Notes: generated from the sequence alone by a model not told the origin. Shown: positions 7,782 through 14,880, counted from the first letter of the stretch. The stretch: 16,728 nt of DNA from Deltaproteobacteria bacterium (GCA_947483545.1 CANKNP010000077.1:1-16728); one strand, 5' to 3'. Program-made: numbers and translations.

Positions 7782-8798
7782 TCACTCCGTCGGCGCCGTG
7801 CCGCCGCGCACCGCCATCGCCGCGTACTTCGACAACAAATCGTTCATGTCCGTCGTGCGCAAGTCCCCTCCCCCCGCCGGGATGAACAGGATCGGCTTGC
7901 CCATGAGCGCCTCGGCGACCTTGAGCTTCACCATGTTGTGGCCGCCCGCCCCCGCCATCGCCTTCGCCTGGGCCTTGAGCCCTTGGGTTTTCGCCTGGGC
8001 CTCTGCGAGCAGCGCCTGGGCCTCGCGATCCCGCTGGAAGTAGCTGGCATCCGCCTCCAGTTGGGCCTTCTGCGCTTCACCCTTGGCCGTCTCGATCTTC
8101 TGGTTCACCTCGCCCTTCGCGACCTCCAGCTCCCGCTTCATCTGCTCGGCGGCCGCTTCGCTCTCCGACCGCAGCCGTGCGGCTTCTTGCTCCGCCACCG
8201 TCTTGTCTTTGATGACCTGCTCATACGCGGGGTTGAACCCGTGCTCTCCAAGCAGCACCTGGTCGATCATCACCCCTTCGGGCGCCAGGTAGTGGGCGCA
8301 CGCCTCTCGCGCGATGTCGGCCTTCTTGAAGCGCATGTCCGCGTCGTAGAACTGCTCCGATCGGAGTTCGTTGAGCACGTCGCGCAACACCGTGCGGGCG
8401 ACCGGCCGGACCAGGTGCTCCTCCACCTCGGCCGTGCTCGAACCGACGAACTGCAGGACGTAGGCCGCCTTCGCGGGATCCACGCGCCACGCGATCGTGA
8501 CCTCGACGCTGATGTCGTTGCCGTCCGCGGTCTTGAAGCGGAGCGAGTCGTCGCCCTCCCGCACGCCCGTGTCCTTGGCGCGGGTCATGGCCAGGTTCTG
8601 CAAGCCCACGTCGAACACGGCCCAGTCGTTGATGAAGGGCGGGAAAAAGTAGGTCTGACCCGCGGCGTACGGCTCGCTCGCCACACCCGTCTCGCCGACG
8701 AGGGCAAACCGGACGGTCCGAACACCCACCTCGGTGGACTCCAGCGAATGGGGCAGGCAACCGGCCAGAATAGGAAGGACAAACAGCATGGTTCGCAT
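7782..8798 (-). CDS. SPFH/Band-7 domain lipoprotein
   Basis: A 338-residue SPFH (stomatin/prohibitin/flotillin/HflK-C) family protein. It begins with a lipoprotein signal, MLFVLPILAGC, with lipobox LAGC (Cys14) and Leu at +2, which predicts an outer-membrane lipoprotein in Gram-negative bacteria. The SPFH domain spans about 20-210 (AGQTYFFPPFINDWAVFDVG; ISVEVTIAWRVDPAKAAYVL). An Ala/Glu/Lys-rich coiled coil follows (about 210-290), then a C-terminal segment HNMVKLKVAEALMGKPILFIP. Chosen start is ATG at 8798, 2 nt after the upstream gene, with GGGAG 8 nt ahead; a GTG at 8807 would sit on that ribosome site. It is a paralogue of the neighbouring SPFH gene. Role unknown; SPFH proteins scaffold membranes or regulate proteases. 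Confidence 0.83.
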   Translation of the reverse strand: MRTMLFVLPILAGCLPHSLESTEVGVRTVRFALVGETGVASEPYAAGQTYFFPPFINDWAVFDVGLQNLAMTRAKDTGVREGDDSLRFKTADGNDISVEVTIAWRVDPAKAAYVLQFVGSSTAEVEEHLVRPVARTVLRDVLNELRSEQFYDADMRFKKADIAREACAHYLAPEGVMIDQVLLGEHGFNPAYEQVIKDKTVAEQEAARLRSESEAAAEQMKRELEVAKGEVNQKIETAKGEAQKAQLEADASYFQRDREAQALLAEAQAKTQGLKAQAKAMAGAGGHNMVKLKVAEALMGKPILFIPAGGGDLRTTDMNDLLSKYAAMAVRGGTAPTE

Positions 8799-8800
8799 GG

Positions 8801-9829
8801 CTACCACTCCCTCGTCATCCGCTCGAGGTCGAGCGGGTTCATCGCCGAAGGGCCATCGGTCGGGACCATGATGACCTGCGTGTTCTTCAGCGCGTCGGCC
8901 ATCTTCATGCCAACCATGTTGGAGGCCCCGGCCGCGGTCAGCGCCTCGTTCTCCATGCGCTTGCCCTCCGCCTTTGCGAGCTCGACGAGCAGGTCGCCCT
9001 CTGCCACGCGCTTGCGGCTATAGAGCCCATAGTCCGCCGCGATCTTCGCGACCTCGGAGAGTCCGCGCTGCCGCTCCACGTCGATGATCGCCGTGCCCTC
9101 CGCCAGGACCCGGTTCTTCTCCGCCTCCTCCGAGGCAGCGATGGCCTCAGCCCGATTCTTGAACACCATCTGGTCCTGGATCTTGCGCTGCTCGATCGCC
9201 TCCTGGTAGCGCTCGTCGTAGCTATAGTGCCGGACAAGCACGCCCCAAACCTGGATCCCCGCCGGCTCGAGCTCCTTGGTCAGCAGATCCTTGCACTCGA
9301 TGGCCTTCTGGCGGCGCAAGGCGCCCGCATAGAACTGATCGGCGTTCAACTCCCCAAGCTTCTGGCGCAGCACCTGATCGGCCCGGGGCAGCACCAAGGC
9401 AGTCACGTAGAGCCGGCCTGGCCCCACCGACGTGATCAGCTTGAAGGGGTCCACGATCCGGTACATCACGCTCACATCGACGGTGACGCGGTAGCCTTCC
9501 GAGGTCTGGATGTGGATGGCGGGCGCGAAGTCAGAGCCCTTGCTGGCTTGGAGTTGATCGTCGTTGAACTCGACCAGTTGGAGGCGCCGCTCGAAGATGT
9601 GGTAGCGCTCGTAGCCGGGGATCAAGAGATGCGTGCCGGGAGAGAAGATGTCGGCCTGCAAGCCCTTCCCTGGCCCGAAGTACACCTGGCGGATGCCGAA
9701 CTCGTCGGAGCCGATGCTCACGGTGGTGGTGAGCCACAGGAAGAGCAGAAAAGCGAGGGAGATCGCGAGCAGCACCCCGTACTTGAGGAGCCCGCCGGGA
9801 GCCTTGGGAAGTTGGACTTTCACAGCCAT
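8801..9829 (-). CDS. SPFH/Band-7 domain protein with N-terminal TM anchor
   Basis: A 342-residue protein with one N-terminal membrane helix (about 15-36, LKYGVLLAISLAFLLFLWL) and an SPFH domain: GPGKGLQADIFSPGTHLLIP, then YRVTVDVSVMYRIVDPFKLI. A charged coiled coil follows (about 205-290: EAIAASEEAEKNRVLAEG). The C-terminus, SNMVGMKMADALKNTQVIMVP, matches that of the downstream SPFH lipoprotein. The likely topology is HflK/HflC-like, with the SPFH domain in the periplasm. ATG at 9829 starts 3 nt after the upstream stop, and the stop lies 2 nt before the next ATG, so the three genes are tightly coupled. Resemblance to HflC/prohibitin is at domain level; no protease partner (FtsH) is in view. 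Confidence 0.85.
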   Translation of the reverse strand: MAVKVQLPKAPGGLLKYGVLLAISLAFLLFLWLTTTVSIGSDEFGIRQVYFGPGKGLQADIFSPGTHLLIPGYERYHIFERRLQLVEFNDDQLQASKGSDFAPAIHIQTSEGYRVTVDVSVMYRIVDPFKLITSVGPGRLYVTALVLPRADQVLRQKLGELNADQFYAGALRRQKAIECKDLLTKELEPAGIQVWGVLVRHYSYDERYQEAIEQRKIQDQMVFKNRAEAIAASEEAEKNRVLAEGTAIIDVERQRGLSEVAKIAADYGLYSRKRVAEGDLLVELAKAEGKRMENEALTAAGASNMVGMKMADALKNTQVIMVPTDGPSAMNPLDLERMTREW

Positions 9830-9832
9830 GGG

Positions 9833-10444
9833 TCAGCCTTTTTCGCGGAGGTGGGCCGCGTGTCGTTTCTTGATCTCGTCGAGGCCGGCGAGCTCTTGCG
9901 CGACGGGATCGTCGGCATCGGCAGAGGGGGCGAGCTTTTCATCGGCGTCTTGGACCTGGCCCAGATCGTCGGCCAGCTCCTGCAGCTCGTTGGTGTACCG
10001 GCGGCGGCTGAAGAAGCCGAGCCACTCCGGCGTGAACAGCGCGAGCAGCGGGAACATGTAGAAGACGATGTCCCAAGGTCCAGGGAGGATCGCGGACAGC
10101 ACGCGGGCGCTCACCAACCCCAGGAAGAGCGGCAAGAACCGCTGGACGAGGATGTTCAGAGGGGTGATCGCCTCGCGCCGCTCGACCATGTTCTGCGCGA
10201 CAGCGAGCCGCAGATACCGGGGAAGGAACGTGTCTACCGACTCCTTCTCGATGCGGCGGGCCTGGGCCTCATCCCCGACCACCGCGCGACACTCTTGCGC
10301 GACATTCTCAGCCGCCTCCCGGAGCGTTCGCTCAATCGCCTGTCGGGCCGCCTCCGGGTTGTCCAGGTGCGCGCGCCGAACCGGCTCCAACCGCTCGATG
10401 AAGGTGGCGGCGAGCGTGTCGAGGCGGAAGGAGGGGGGAGCCAT
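9833..10444 (-). CDS. Two-TM membrane protein of unknown family, SPFH partner
   Basis: A 203-residue protein. Residues 1-95 are helical and charged (ARQAIERTLREAAENVAQEC). Two hydrophobic helices follow, about 97-119 (LVQRFLPLFLGLVSARVLSA) and 122-140 (GPWDIVFYMFPLLALFTPEW), separated by a Pro-Gly turn. The C-terminal tail is Asp/Glu-rich (QVQDADEKLAPSADADDPV). No signal peptide, so both ends are probably cytoplasmic with a membrane hairpin between. I do not recognise the family. The start is ATG at 10444, with a G-rich run shortly upstream. It is 3 nt ahead of the TM-anchored SPFH gene, which suggests that the products form one complex. Confidence 0.7.
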   Translation of the reverse strand: MAPPSFRLDTLAATFIERLEPVRRAHLDNPEAARQAIERTLREAAENVAQECRAVVGDEAQARRIEKESVDTFLPRYLRLAVAQNMVERREAITPLNILVQRFLPLFLGLVSARVLSAILPGPWDIVFYMFPLLALFTPEWLGFFSRRRYTNELQELADDLGQVQDADEKLAPSADADDPVAQELAGLDEIKKRHAAHLREKG

Positions 10445-10484
10445 AGCGCCCCCCGTAAGCGAGAACCTCGCGGATCGCTACCAG

Positions 10485-11201
10485 CTACGGGTTGGCGAAC
10501 GCCCAGGCCTGCCGGATCGCTTCCCGACCGCCCGTCGGGAGCACCTCGCCGTGGGAGACCACGACCGATTCGACGTCCCAGGCGTCCACCATGCGGGAAA
10601 CACTGCGACCCGCCGCGCGAACGTCCTGGATGTACTGGGACTTCCCGAGCCTCGTCATGCAGAACCGGTCGTTGGCAGCGTTGAGCCACATGGCGAAGCG
10701 AGTGAAGCCGGTGAGTCCGTGCAGGTTGAACGCCAGGTCCACGGCGAGCACGGTGCGCGTAGCGGGGAGGAACAGCACATGCTCGTTCAGCTTCGGGCAC
10801 CCGTCGATCCGGAGCACCTCCACCACCCCTCCGAAGCAGGCAGGAGCGGTGTCCGAGAGGGCCTCGTCTATGCGCAGCGAGGGCTCCTTCGCCGCGACGC
10901 CCGGCGCCGCGATCACCCGGGCCTCGGGGAACGCCGCCAGAGCTGCGCCGGCGAAAAGGTGATGCATGAGGTTCGGGATCACGACGGCAGACACTGGGCC
11001 CAGCGCGCGGATGGCCTCACGTTGTTCGCCGTCGAGCGGACCGGGCGCGTGCAACGCGAGCGTCTGATCGGGGAGCCGGAACACGTTGGTCCGGGTGCCG
11101 ATCCCGAGACCACCGACTGAGAATTCAGGATGATGAACGGTCCAAACACCGGGCGCGACGGCGACGAGGGGTGATGACAACTTGCCTCCGGGAACGCACA
11201 T
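10485..11201 (-). CDS. DUF4336/metallo-beta-lactamase-like protein
   Basis: A 238-residue protein resembling the DUF4336 branch of the MBL fold: VAPGVWTVHHPEF, then AVVIPNLMHHLFAGAALAAF followed by PEARVIAAPG. Later come VLAVDLAFNLHG and VVSHGEVLPTGG. The classic HxHxDH metal motif is replaced by NLMHH (77-81), so hydrolase activity should not be assumed. His81, Asp155 and His217 remain possible ligands. I chose ATG at 11201; a TTG at 11222 would add seven residues inside the operator palindrome. It is divergent from the MarR gene and lies 40 nt ahead of the two-TM/SPFH genes on the same strand, so it may be the first gene of a four-gene transcript. Confidence 0.72.
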   Translation of the reverse strand: MCVPGGKLSSPLVAVAPGVWTVHHPEFSVGGLGIGTRTNVFRLPDQTLALHAPGPLDGEQREAIRALGPVSAVVIPNLMHHLFAGAALAAFPEARVIAAPGVAAKEPSLRIDEALSDTAPACFGGVVEVLRIDGCPKLNEHVLFLPATRTVLAVDLAFNLHGLTGFTRFAMWLNAANDRFCMTRLGKSQYIQDVRAAGRSVSRMVDAWDVESVVVSHGEVLPTGGREAIRQAWAFANP

Positions 11202-11212
11202 CTGGTAAACTA

Positions 11213-11232
11213 CCTTGACCAACTCGTCAAGG
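11213..11232. promoter_or_regulatory. Palindromic candidate MarR operator
   Basis: A perfect 7-bp inverted repeat, CCTTGAC and GTCAAGG, separated by 6 nt (CAACTC), lies in the 41-nt space between the divergent DUF4336-like and MarR genes. Its core TTGAC-N6-GTCAA has the size and symmetry of MarR-family operators. The right arm overlaps the AAGGAG ribosome site (11229-11234) of the MarR gene, and the left arm lies just upstream of the divergent ATG. Binding here could therefore block expression in both directions. No convincing -35/-10 pair is visible. The operator role is inferred from position and symmetry. Confidence 0.6.
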
Positions 11233-11242
11233 AGATTGACTG

Positions 11243-11746
11243 ATGTCGCCCCCGGTGCCCGCTGTGCCCCCTGAGACCCTCCGCGCCAGCCTCGGACAGG
11301 TGCTGCTCCGCACCGCCCGGCTGTACAACGAGCTGGCGATCACCCGGGTGCAGCGCGAGAGCGAGCCTCGGATTCGTCTCGCCCACACGGCTGTTTTTCC
11401 CCATCTGGATACCGCGGGTATCCGACCCACTGCCCTCGCGCGCCGCATGGGCGTGACCAAGCAGGCGGTCGGCCCGCTGCTGGACGATCTCGTCGCTTGG
11501 GGGATGATCCAGCGGATTCCGGACCCGGCGGACGGGCGGGCGCTGCTCGTCGCCCTTACCCCCCGCGGAGGGGCAGCCTTGCTGGATGGACTTCGTGTGC
11601 TCCGTGGGGTCGAGGGGCAGCTTCGCGCCGAGCTGGGCGAGGAGCGCGTGGACGAGCTTCACCGGAGCCTGACCGCCTGCATGGACCTGTTGGATCGGGA
11701 GATAGCGGCCGGGGTGGAAAAGACCGGAGGCACGACGGGTCCGTAG
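11243..11746 (+). CDS. MarR-family transcriptional regulator
   Basis: A 167-residue MarR-type repressor. A dimerisation helix (about 12-45) precedes the winged helix: TALARRMGVTKQAVGPLLDD (63-82) as the helix-turn-helix, then MIQRIPDPADGRALLVALT with the DPxDxR wing residues (Asp94, Asp97, Arg99). The C-terminal helices complete the dimer. ATG at 11243 has a strong AAGGAG site 8 nt upstream. It is divergent from the DUF4336-like gene and shares the palindrome at 11213-11232, so it probably controls that gene and itself. A single Cys (146) gives no clear redox-sensing pair. Its 3' end is 25 nt from the convergent lyase-like gene, with no hairpin between. The effector is unknown. Confidence 0.9.
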   Translation: MSPPVPAVPPETLRASLGQVLLRTARLYNELAITRVQRESEPRIRLAHTAVFPHLDTAGIRPTALARRMGVTKQAVGPLLDDLVAWGMIQRIPDPADGRALLVALTPRGGAALLDGLRVLRGVEGQLRAELGEERVDELHRSLTACMDLLDREIAAGVEKTGGTTGP

Positions 11747-11771
11747 CAGCGCCATTCAAGGTGCCCAAGGC

Positions 11772-13301
11772 CTACCAGGGTTCCCCCGCCGCCCCACGCC
11801 CGAGCCCCCCGGCCCTCACCAACCGCCCCACATTCGCGAGGAGCGGGTGCAGGATCTGGTCGTCCGCCCAGAACGGGACCACCGAGCGCACGACCAGCCT
11901 CGCTGCCTCGACCCCCGGAGCACCCGCCAGCGGCTCGGACACCGTCCGCACCCCGTTCGGAAACGCGACCCCCGCGCGACGAAAATCCAGCGCCTGCGCG
12001 GCGAACAGCGCCTCGATGCCGGCCACGTCTGCCGCACACTCCAAGAGCCGGAGCGAGAGCCGGCCGGCGATCGGCCCCATGCTGACGTGATCCTCGCTGT
12101 GTTGCACCGTCGGAATGCTGTCCACGACCGCCGGGTGGGACAGCCCCTTGCACTCACTCGCGAGGCTCGCCGCGGTGTACTGCGCGAGCATCAGCCCGGA
12201 GTTCAACCCCGTCCCTTCCACGAGGAAGCTGGGAAGTTCGCCGGCCAGATGTCCCGTACACAAGCGATACGTCCGCCGCTCGGATTGTGTCACAGCTTGG
12301 GTCACGGCGGCCCGCAGGTAGTCCAGCGCCAGGGCCACCGGCGCCCCGTGAAAGTTGCCGACCTCGACCACGCCTTCGTCCTCGAGCCAGAGCGGGTTGT
12401 CACACGCGCCATTCAGCTCGCGGATCACGATGGCCTGCACGTGGGTCAGCGCCTCCGTCAGCGCCCCCAACACCGCCGGTGCGGCCCGCAGGCTGAAGGG
12501 GTCTGGCGCCCTCCCCGCGTACGCCAGCTCCGATCCCGCCAGCAACGCCCTCAGTTCCCTCGCCACCGCGACGCCGCCCGGGTGCCCACGCAATTCCATC
12601 GCCCCCGGCGAAAGGCAACGCAGGTCCGCCCGAAGCGCCTCCATCGTCATCGCGCACGCCGTCACGAGCGCATCCCGCACCCGCTGCGCCCGATGCACCG
12701 CGATCGCGCCCAGCGCCGCCGTGAGCGTCGCCCCGTTGATCAACGACAACGCCTCCTTCGCCGTGGGCTTCACCGGGTTCAGATCGAACGCGCCCAGGTC
12801 CACCCGATCGACCCGGGTGCCATCCGGCAGGATGGCGGCCCCGCCGAGCCCGCAAAACACCCGCGCCGCGTGCGCGAGGGGGGCCAGATCCCCGGCCGCG
12901 CCGACGCTCCCCTGCGACGGCACCACCGGCGTGATCCCGGCGTTCAACAATGCGAGCATCGCCTGGACCGTCTCAGGCCGCACCCCGCTCGCCCCGACCG
13001 CCAGCACGTTCGCCCGGCACACAATCAGCGCCCGCACCACCGCATTGGGCAAAGGCTCCCCGACCCCTGAACAATGACCCAGGATGAACCCCTCCGGATC
13101 CGCCCCGCCGTGGCTCTCCGTGCTCCCGACGATCTGACGCCGCTTTCGCTGCAGCAGCTCCGACCCCTCCCCAAATCCGGCGCACGAGCCCATCATCGCC
13201 AGCCTGGCCTCTCCGCCCAGCACCACTCGCGCGCCATGCGCCACCGCGACGACGTGGTCTGGCCGAAGCGCGTTCCCGTTCAGGATGATCGTGGTCGCCA
13301 T
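11772..13301 (-). CDS. Aromatic amino acid ammonia-lyase homologue with altered MIO site
   Basis: A 509-residue member of the HAL/PAL/TAL family, which normally converts His, Phe or Tyr to the trans-acrylate plus ammonia. Family landmarks run full length: FILGHCSGVGEPL (His76), SVGAAGDLAPLAH (132-144), LINGATLT (Asn189), DPFSLR (267-272), GNFHGAPV (Phe317), DSIPTVQHSEDHVSMG (Glu403), and the PAL/TAL-like end FWADDQILHPL. Three catalytic positions differ. The MIO precursor Ala-Ser-Gly is Ala135-Ala136-Gly137. The Tyr-loop Tyr (Tyr53 in Pseudomonas HutH) is Met37. The Tyr280 equivalent is Phe269. In HAL, loss of the MIO Ser severely lowers activity, so normal lyase chemistry is doubtful. ATG at 13301 has only a weak ribosome site. 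It is divergent from an ACP gene, not in a hut operon. Substrate unknown. Confidence 0.88.
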   Translation of the reverse strand: MATTIILNGNALRPDHVVAVAHGARVVLGGEARLAMMGSCAGFGEGSELLQRKRRQIVGSTESHGGADPEGFILGHCSGVGEPLPNAVVRALIVCRANVLAVGASGVRPETVQAMLALLNAGITPVVPSQGSVGAAGDLAPLAHAARVFCGLGGAAILPDGTRVDRVDLGAFDLNPVKPTAKEALSLINGATLTAALGAIAVHRAQRVRDALVTACAMTMEALRADLRCLSPGAMELRGHPGGVAVARELRALLAGSELAYAGRAPDPFSLRAAPAVLGALTEALTHVQAIVIRELNGACDNPLWLEDEGVVEVGNFHGAPVALALDYLRAAVTQAVTQSERRTYRLCTGHLAGELPSFLVEGTGLNSGLMLAQYTAASLASECKGLSHPAVVDSIPTVQHSEDHVSMGPIAGRLSLRLLECAADVAGIEALFAAQALDFRRAGVAFPNGVRTVSEPLAGAPGVEAARLVVRSVVPFWADDQILHPLLANVGRLVRAGGLGRGAAGEPW

Positions 13302-13364
13302 GGTCCGCCGGTATCAAGGCCGCGGGCGGGGTCCGGCCCTTGACCGCAAGTTCACCACCCCCCT

Positions 13365-13385
13365 CCCCGTCCCCGTCCCCGTCCC
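13365..13385. repeat. CCCCGT short tandem repeat in the divergent promoter region
   Basis: Three exact copies of CCCCGT followed by CCC lie between the lyase-like gene (start 13301) and the ACP gene (start 13432). The 130-nt space is otherwise without clear structure. A TTGACC at 13340-13345 resembles a -35 box, but no -10 stands at the right distance. The repeat could alter spacing in a shared promoter; it could equally be chance in GC-rich DNA. Confidence 0.4.
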
Positions 13386-13431
13386 GCTAAACTGCGCGTG
13401 CGAGCGCTCCCCGCGCCGTGGAGTGCCCGAG

Positions 13432-13860
13432 ATGTCCGATCTTCCCGTCGATGTCGATCCCGCCGTGTTCGCCCGGGTCCAGTCCTGCATCGCGGACGCG
13501 CTGGGGTTGGAGGTCGACGAGGTCGGGTACCGCTCGAAGCTGATCGGGGATCTTGGGGCGGAGAGCCTGGACTTTCTCGACATCGCCTTTCGGTTGGAGC
13601 GCGCGTTCGACGTCCGCATCCCCCGCGGCGGTATCGAAGCCGCGAGCAAAGAGGGCTTGTCCGACGGCGAGAGCTACGAGGTCAACGGGGTGCTCACGGA
13701 CCGCGCCCGCGAGCAGCTGGCGTTGCACATGCCCGAGGTCCCGCCGGAGGAATTCAAGCCGGGGCTCAAGGTGAGCGAGGTCCCCACGTTGATGCGCGCG
13801 GGCACGTTCTACAACGTCGTCGTCGGGCTGAAAGCCGAGGCGCTGAAGAAGCTGGGGTGA
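13432..13860 (+). CDS. Acyl carrier protein with C-terminal extension
   Basis: A 142-residue protein. Residues 8-80 form a standard ACP domain: VFARVQSCIADALGLEVDEV, then LIGDLGAESLDFLDIAFRLE, where Ser45 is the expected phosphopantetheine attachment site, then AFDVRIPRG. About 60 further residues follow (GVLTDRAREQLALHMPEVP; KVSEVPTLMRAGTFYNVVV). A free-standing ACP is normally about 80 residues. ATG at 13432 has GGAG 8 nt upstream. The stop overlaps the start of the acyl-ACP-reductase-like gene (GTGA), so this carrier probably supplies that enzyme's substrate. Its acyl group is unknown. Confidence 0.85.
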   Translation: MSDLPVDVDPAVFARVQSCIADALGLEVDEVGYRSKLIGDLGAESLDFLDIAFRLERAFDVRIPRGGIEAASKEGLSDGESYEVNGVLTDRAREQLALHMPEVPPEEFKPGLKVSEVPTLMRAGTFYNVVVGLKAEALKKLG

Positions 13861-14747
13861 GGCGGTTCGCCTTTCTCGTCCACCCGTTGGTGGAGCCCGC
13901 GCGGCGGGTGCTGGCCGTCCGCACGTTGCGGCCGCTGGTGGCGTTGGGAGCCAGGAGAGCCGATCCGTTGGCGGATGTGGTGGAGATCACTCGGCTACAG
14001 TTCGCCGGTGTGGAGGGCGTGGTCATGGCGGTGCCCATGCTACCGGACGAGCTGCTCGCGGACCAGGAGCTGGCGTTGCGCGCGATGGAGCGGGCCGTTC
14101 AAGAGGCCGCACCCGTGCAGTTCGTGGGGCTGGGCAGCGTGCTGTCGGTCGTCGCGGGCCGGGGACAAGCCCTTCAGGAGGCATGCGGGATCCCCGTGAC
14201 CACTGGAAATGCCGCGACGGCGTGGGCCGCGGTGGAGACGGCGCGGGCGTTGATCCGGTCCGCGGGCGTGCGGCGCGTCGGCGTGATCGGGGGGCGGGGC
14301 ACGGTGGGCAAGGCGGTGGCGAGCTTGTTGGGGGATGAGGTGGAGGTCGTGGTGGACCCGCAGGACGTGCGCACGTGCGGCATGCTGGTGGGGACGCACA
14401 CGACGGGGGGCACGTTGGATCCGAGCGCGTTCCCGGAGGGAATTCTCGTGGACGTGGCGCTGCCGCCGACGATGTCGGGCCGGGCGCTCTGCAAGGTCTA
14501 CGCGGGGGAGGCCGTGGCCCTGCCGGCAGGGTGGCAGCGCGACGTGTGGGGCGGACCCTTTCATGTGGTCGCGGGCTACGGCTGGGGCAGGGTGTATGCG
14601 TGCCTGTTGGAGCCGTTGGTGGCGCTCGCGACCGGGCGGGACAGGCCGTGGGCGCAGGGGAAGCGGTTGGATCCGGCGGATGTGCGGGCGTTTGGGGAGG
14701 CGTGCCGAGGGTTGGGGCTGGGCGTCGCGATTGTGGGGAGGGGGTAG
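13857..14747 (+). CDS. Acyl-ACP reductase-like protein (AAR family)
   Basis: A 296-residue protein resembling the cyanobacterial long-chain acyl-ACP reductase, which reduces acyl-ACP to the aldehyde with NADPH. Visible marks are FVGLGSVLSVV (89-99), the IPVTTGNAATAWAAVE segment (112-127) matching the TTGNxxTA stretch of AAR, a Rossmann loop GGRGTVG (145-151), and RVYACLLEPLVALATG with Cys249 at the place of the AAR active-site Cys. It is some 40 residues shorter than the cyanobacterial enzyme, mainly at the N-terminus. Start is GTG at 13857, overlapping the ACP stop. Longer upstream frames are antisense-like Arg-rich shadows of the ACP gene. No aldehyde-deformylating oxygenase is in view, so alkane formation is not indicated. 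Confidence 0.74.
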   Translation: MRRFAFLVHPLVEPARRVLAVRTLRPLVALGARRADPLADVVEITRLQFAGVEGVVMAVPMLPDELLADQELALRAMERAVQEAAPVQFVGLGSVLSVVAGRGQALQEACGIPVTTGNAATAWAAVETARALIRSAGVRRVGVIGGRGTVGKAVASLLGDEVEVVVDPQDVRTCGMLVGTHTTGGTLDPSAFPEGILVDVALPPTMSGRALCKVYAGEAVALPAGWQRDVWGGPFHVVAGYGWGRVYACLLEPLVALATGRDRPWAQGKRLDPADVRAFGEACRGLGLGVAIVGRG

Positions 14748-14762
14748 TGGGCACACCGCTGT

Positions 14763-14818
14763 TCCCCTTCTCCCCCCGGGAGAAGGTGCCGCCGTACCCG
14801 GCGGCGGATGAGGGCTCC
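14763..14818. repeat. REP-like double hairpin, copy A
   Basis: Located 15 nt after the reductase stop. It holds two inverted repeats: CCTTCTCCC/GGGAGAAGG (14766-14774 and 14778-14786, 3-nt loop) and GCCGCCG/CGGCGGC (14788-14794 and 14799-14805, 4-nt loop), then GGATGAGGGCTCC. About 90% identical to copy B at 16273-16328. Palindromes of this CTTCTCCC...GGGAGAAGG...GATGAGGG form are scattered between genes in many GC-rich bacteria. It may act as a terminator or mRNA stabiliser; no T-run follows, so it is not a classical intrinsic terminator. Confidence 0.8.
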
Positions 14819-14880
14819 CCGCGGATGTTGGACCGCGCTGAGTTCGCCGCGCCGGAACTCACCCGGTGGAGAAACTGACG

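Noticed and set aside
7623..9023. Single 466-residue open frame beginning with GFA homology
   Set aside because: Only the first 40 residues are GFA-like. The rest is the Arg/Leu/His-rich antisense of two well-supported SPFH genes.
9227..10684. Long plus-strand open frame (485 codons)
   Set aside because: Antisense to the SPFH and two-TM genes, with no motif and a His/Glu/Arg-biased composition typical of shadow frames.
11747..11771. Bidirectional terminator between MarR and the lyase homologue
   Set aside because: The 25-nt gap has no hairpin or T-run.
11847..13070. Plus-strand open frame of 407 codons
   Set aside because: Arg/His/Pro-rich shadow of the ammonia-lyase homologue, which is conserved along its whole length.
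13302..13431. Sigma-70 promoter for the ACP gene (TTGACC at 13340)
   Set aside because: No -10-like hexamer stands 16-18 nt downstream, so the box is probably chance.
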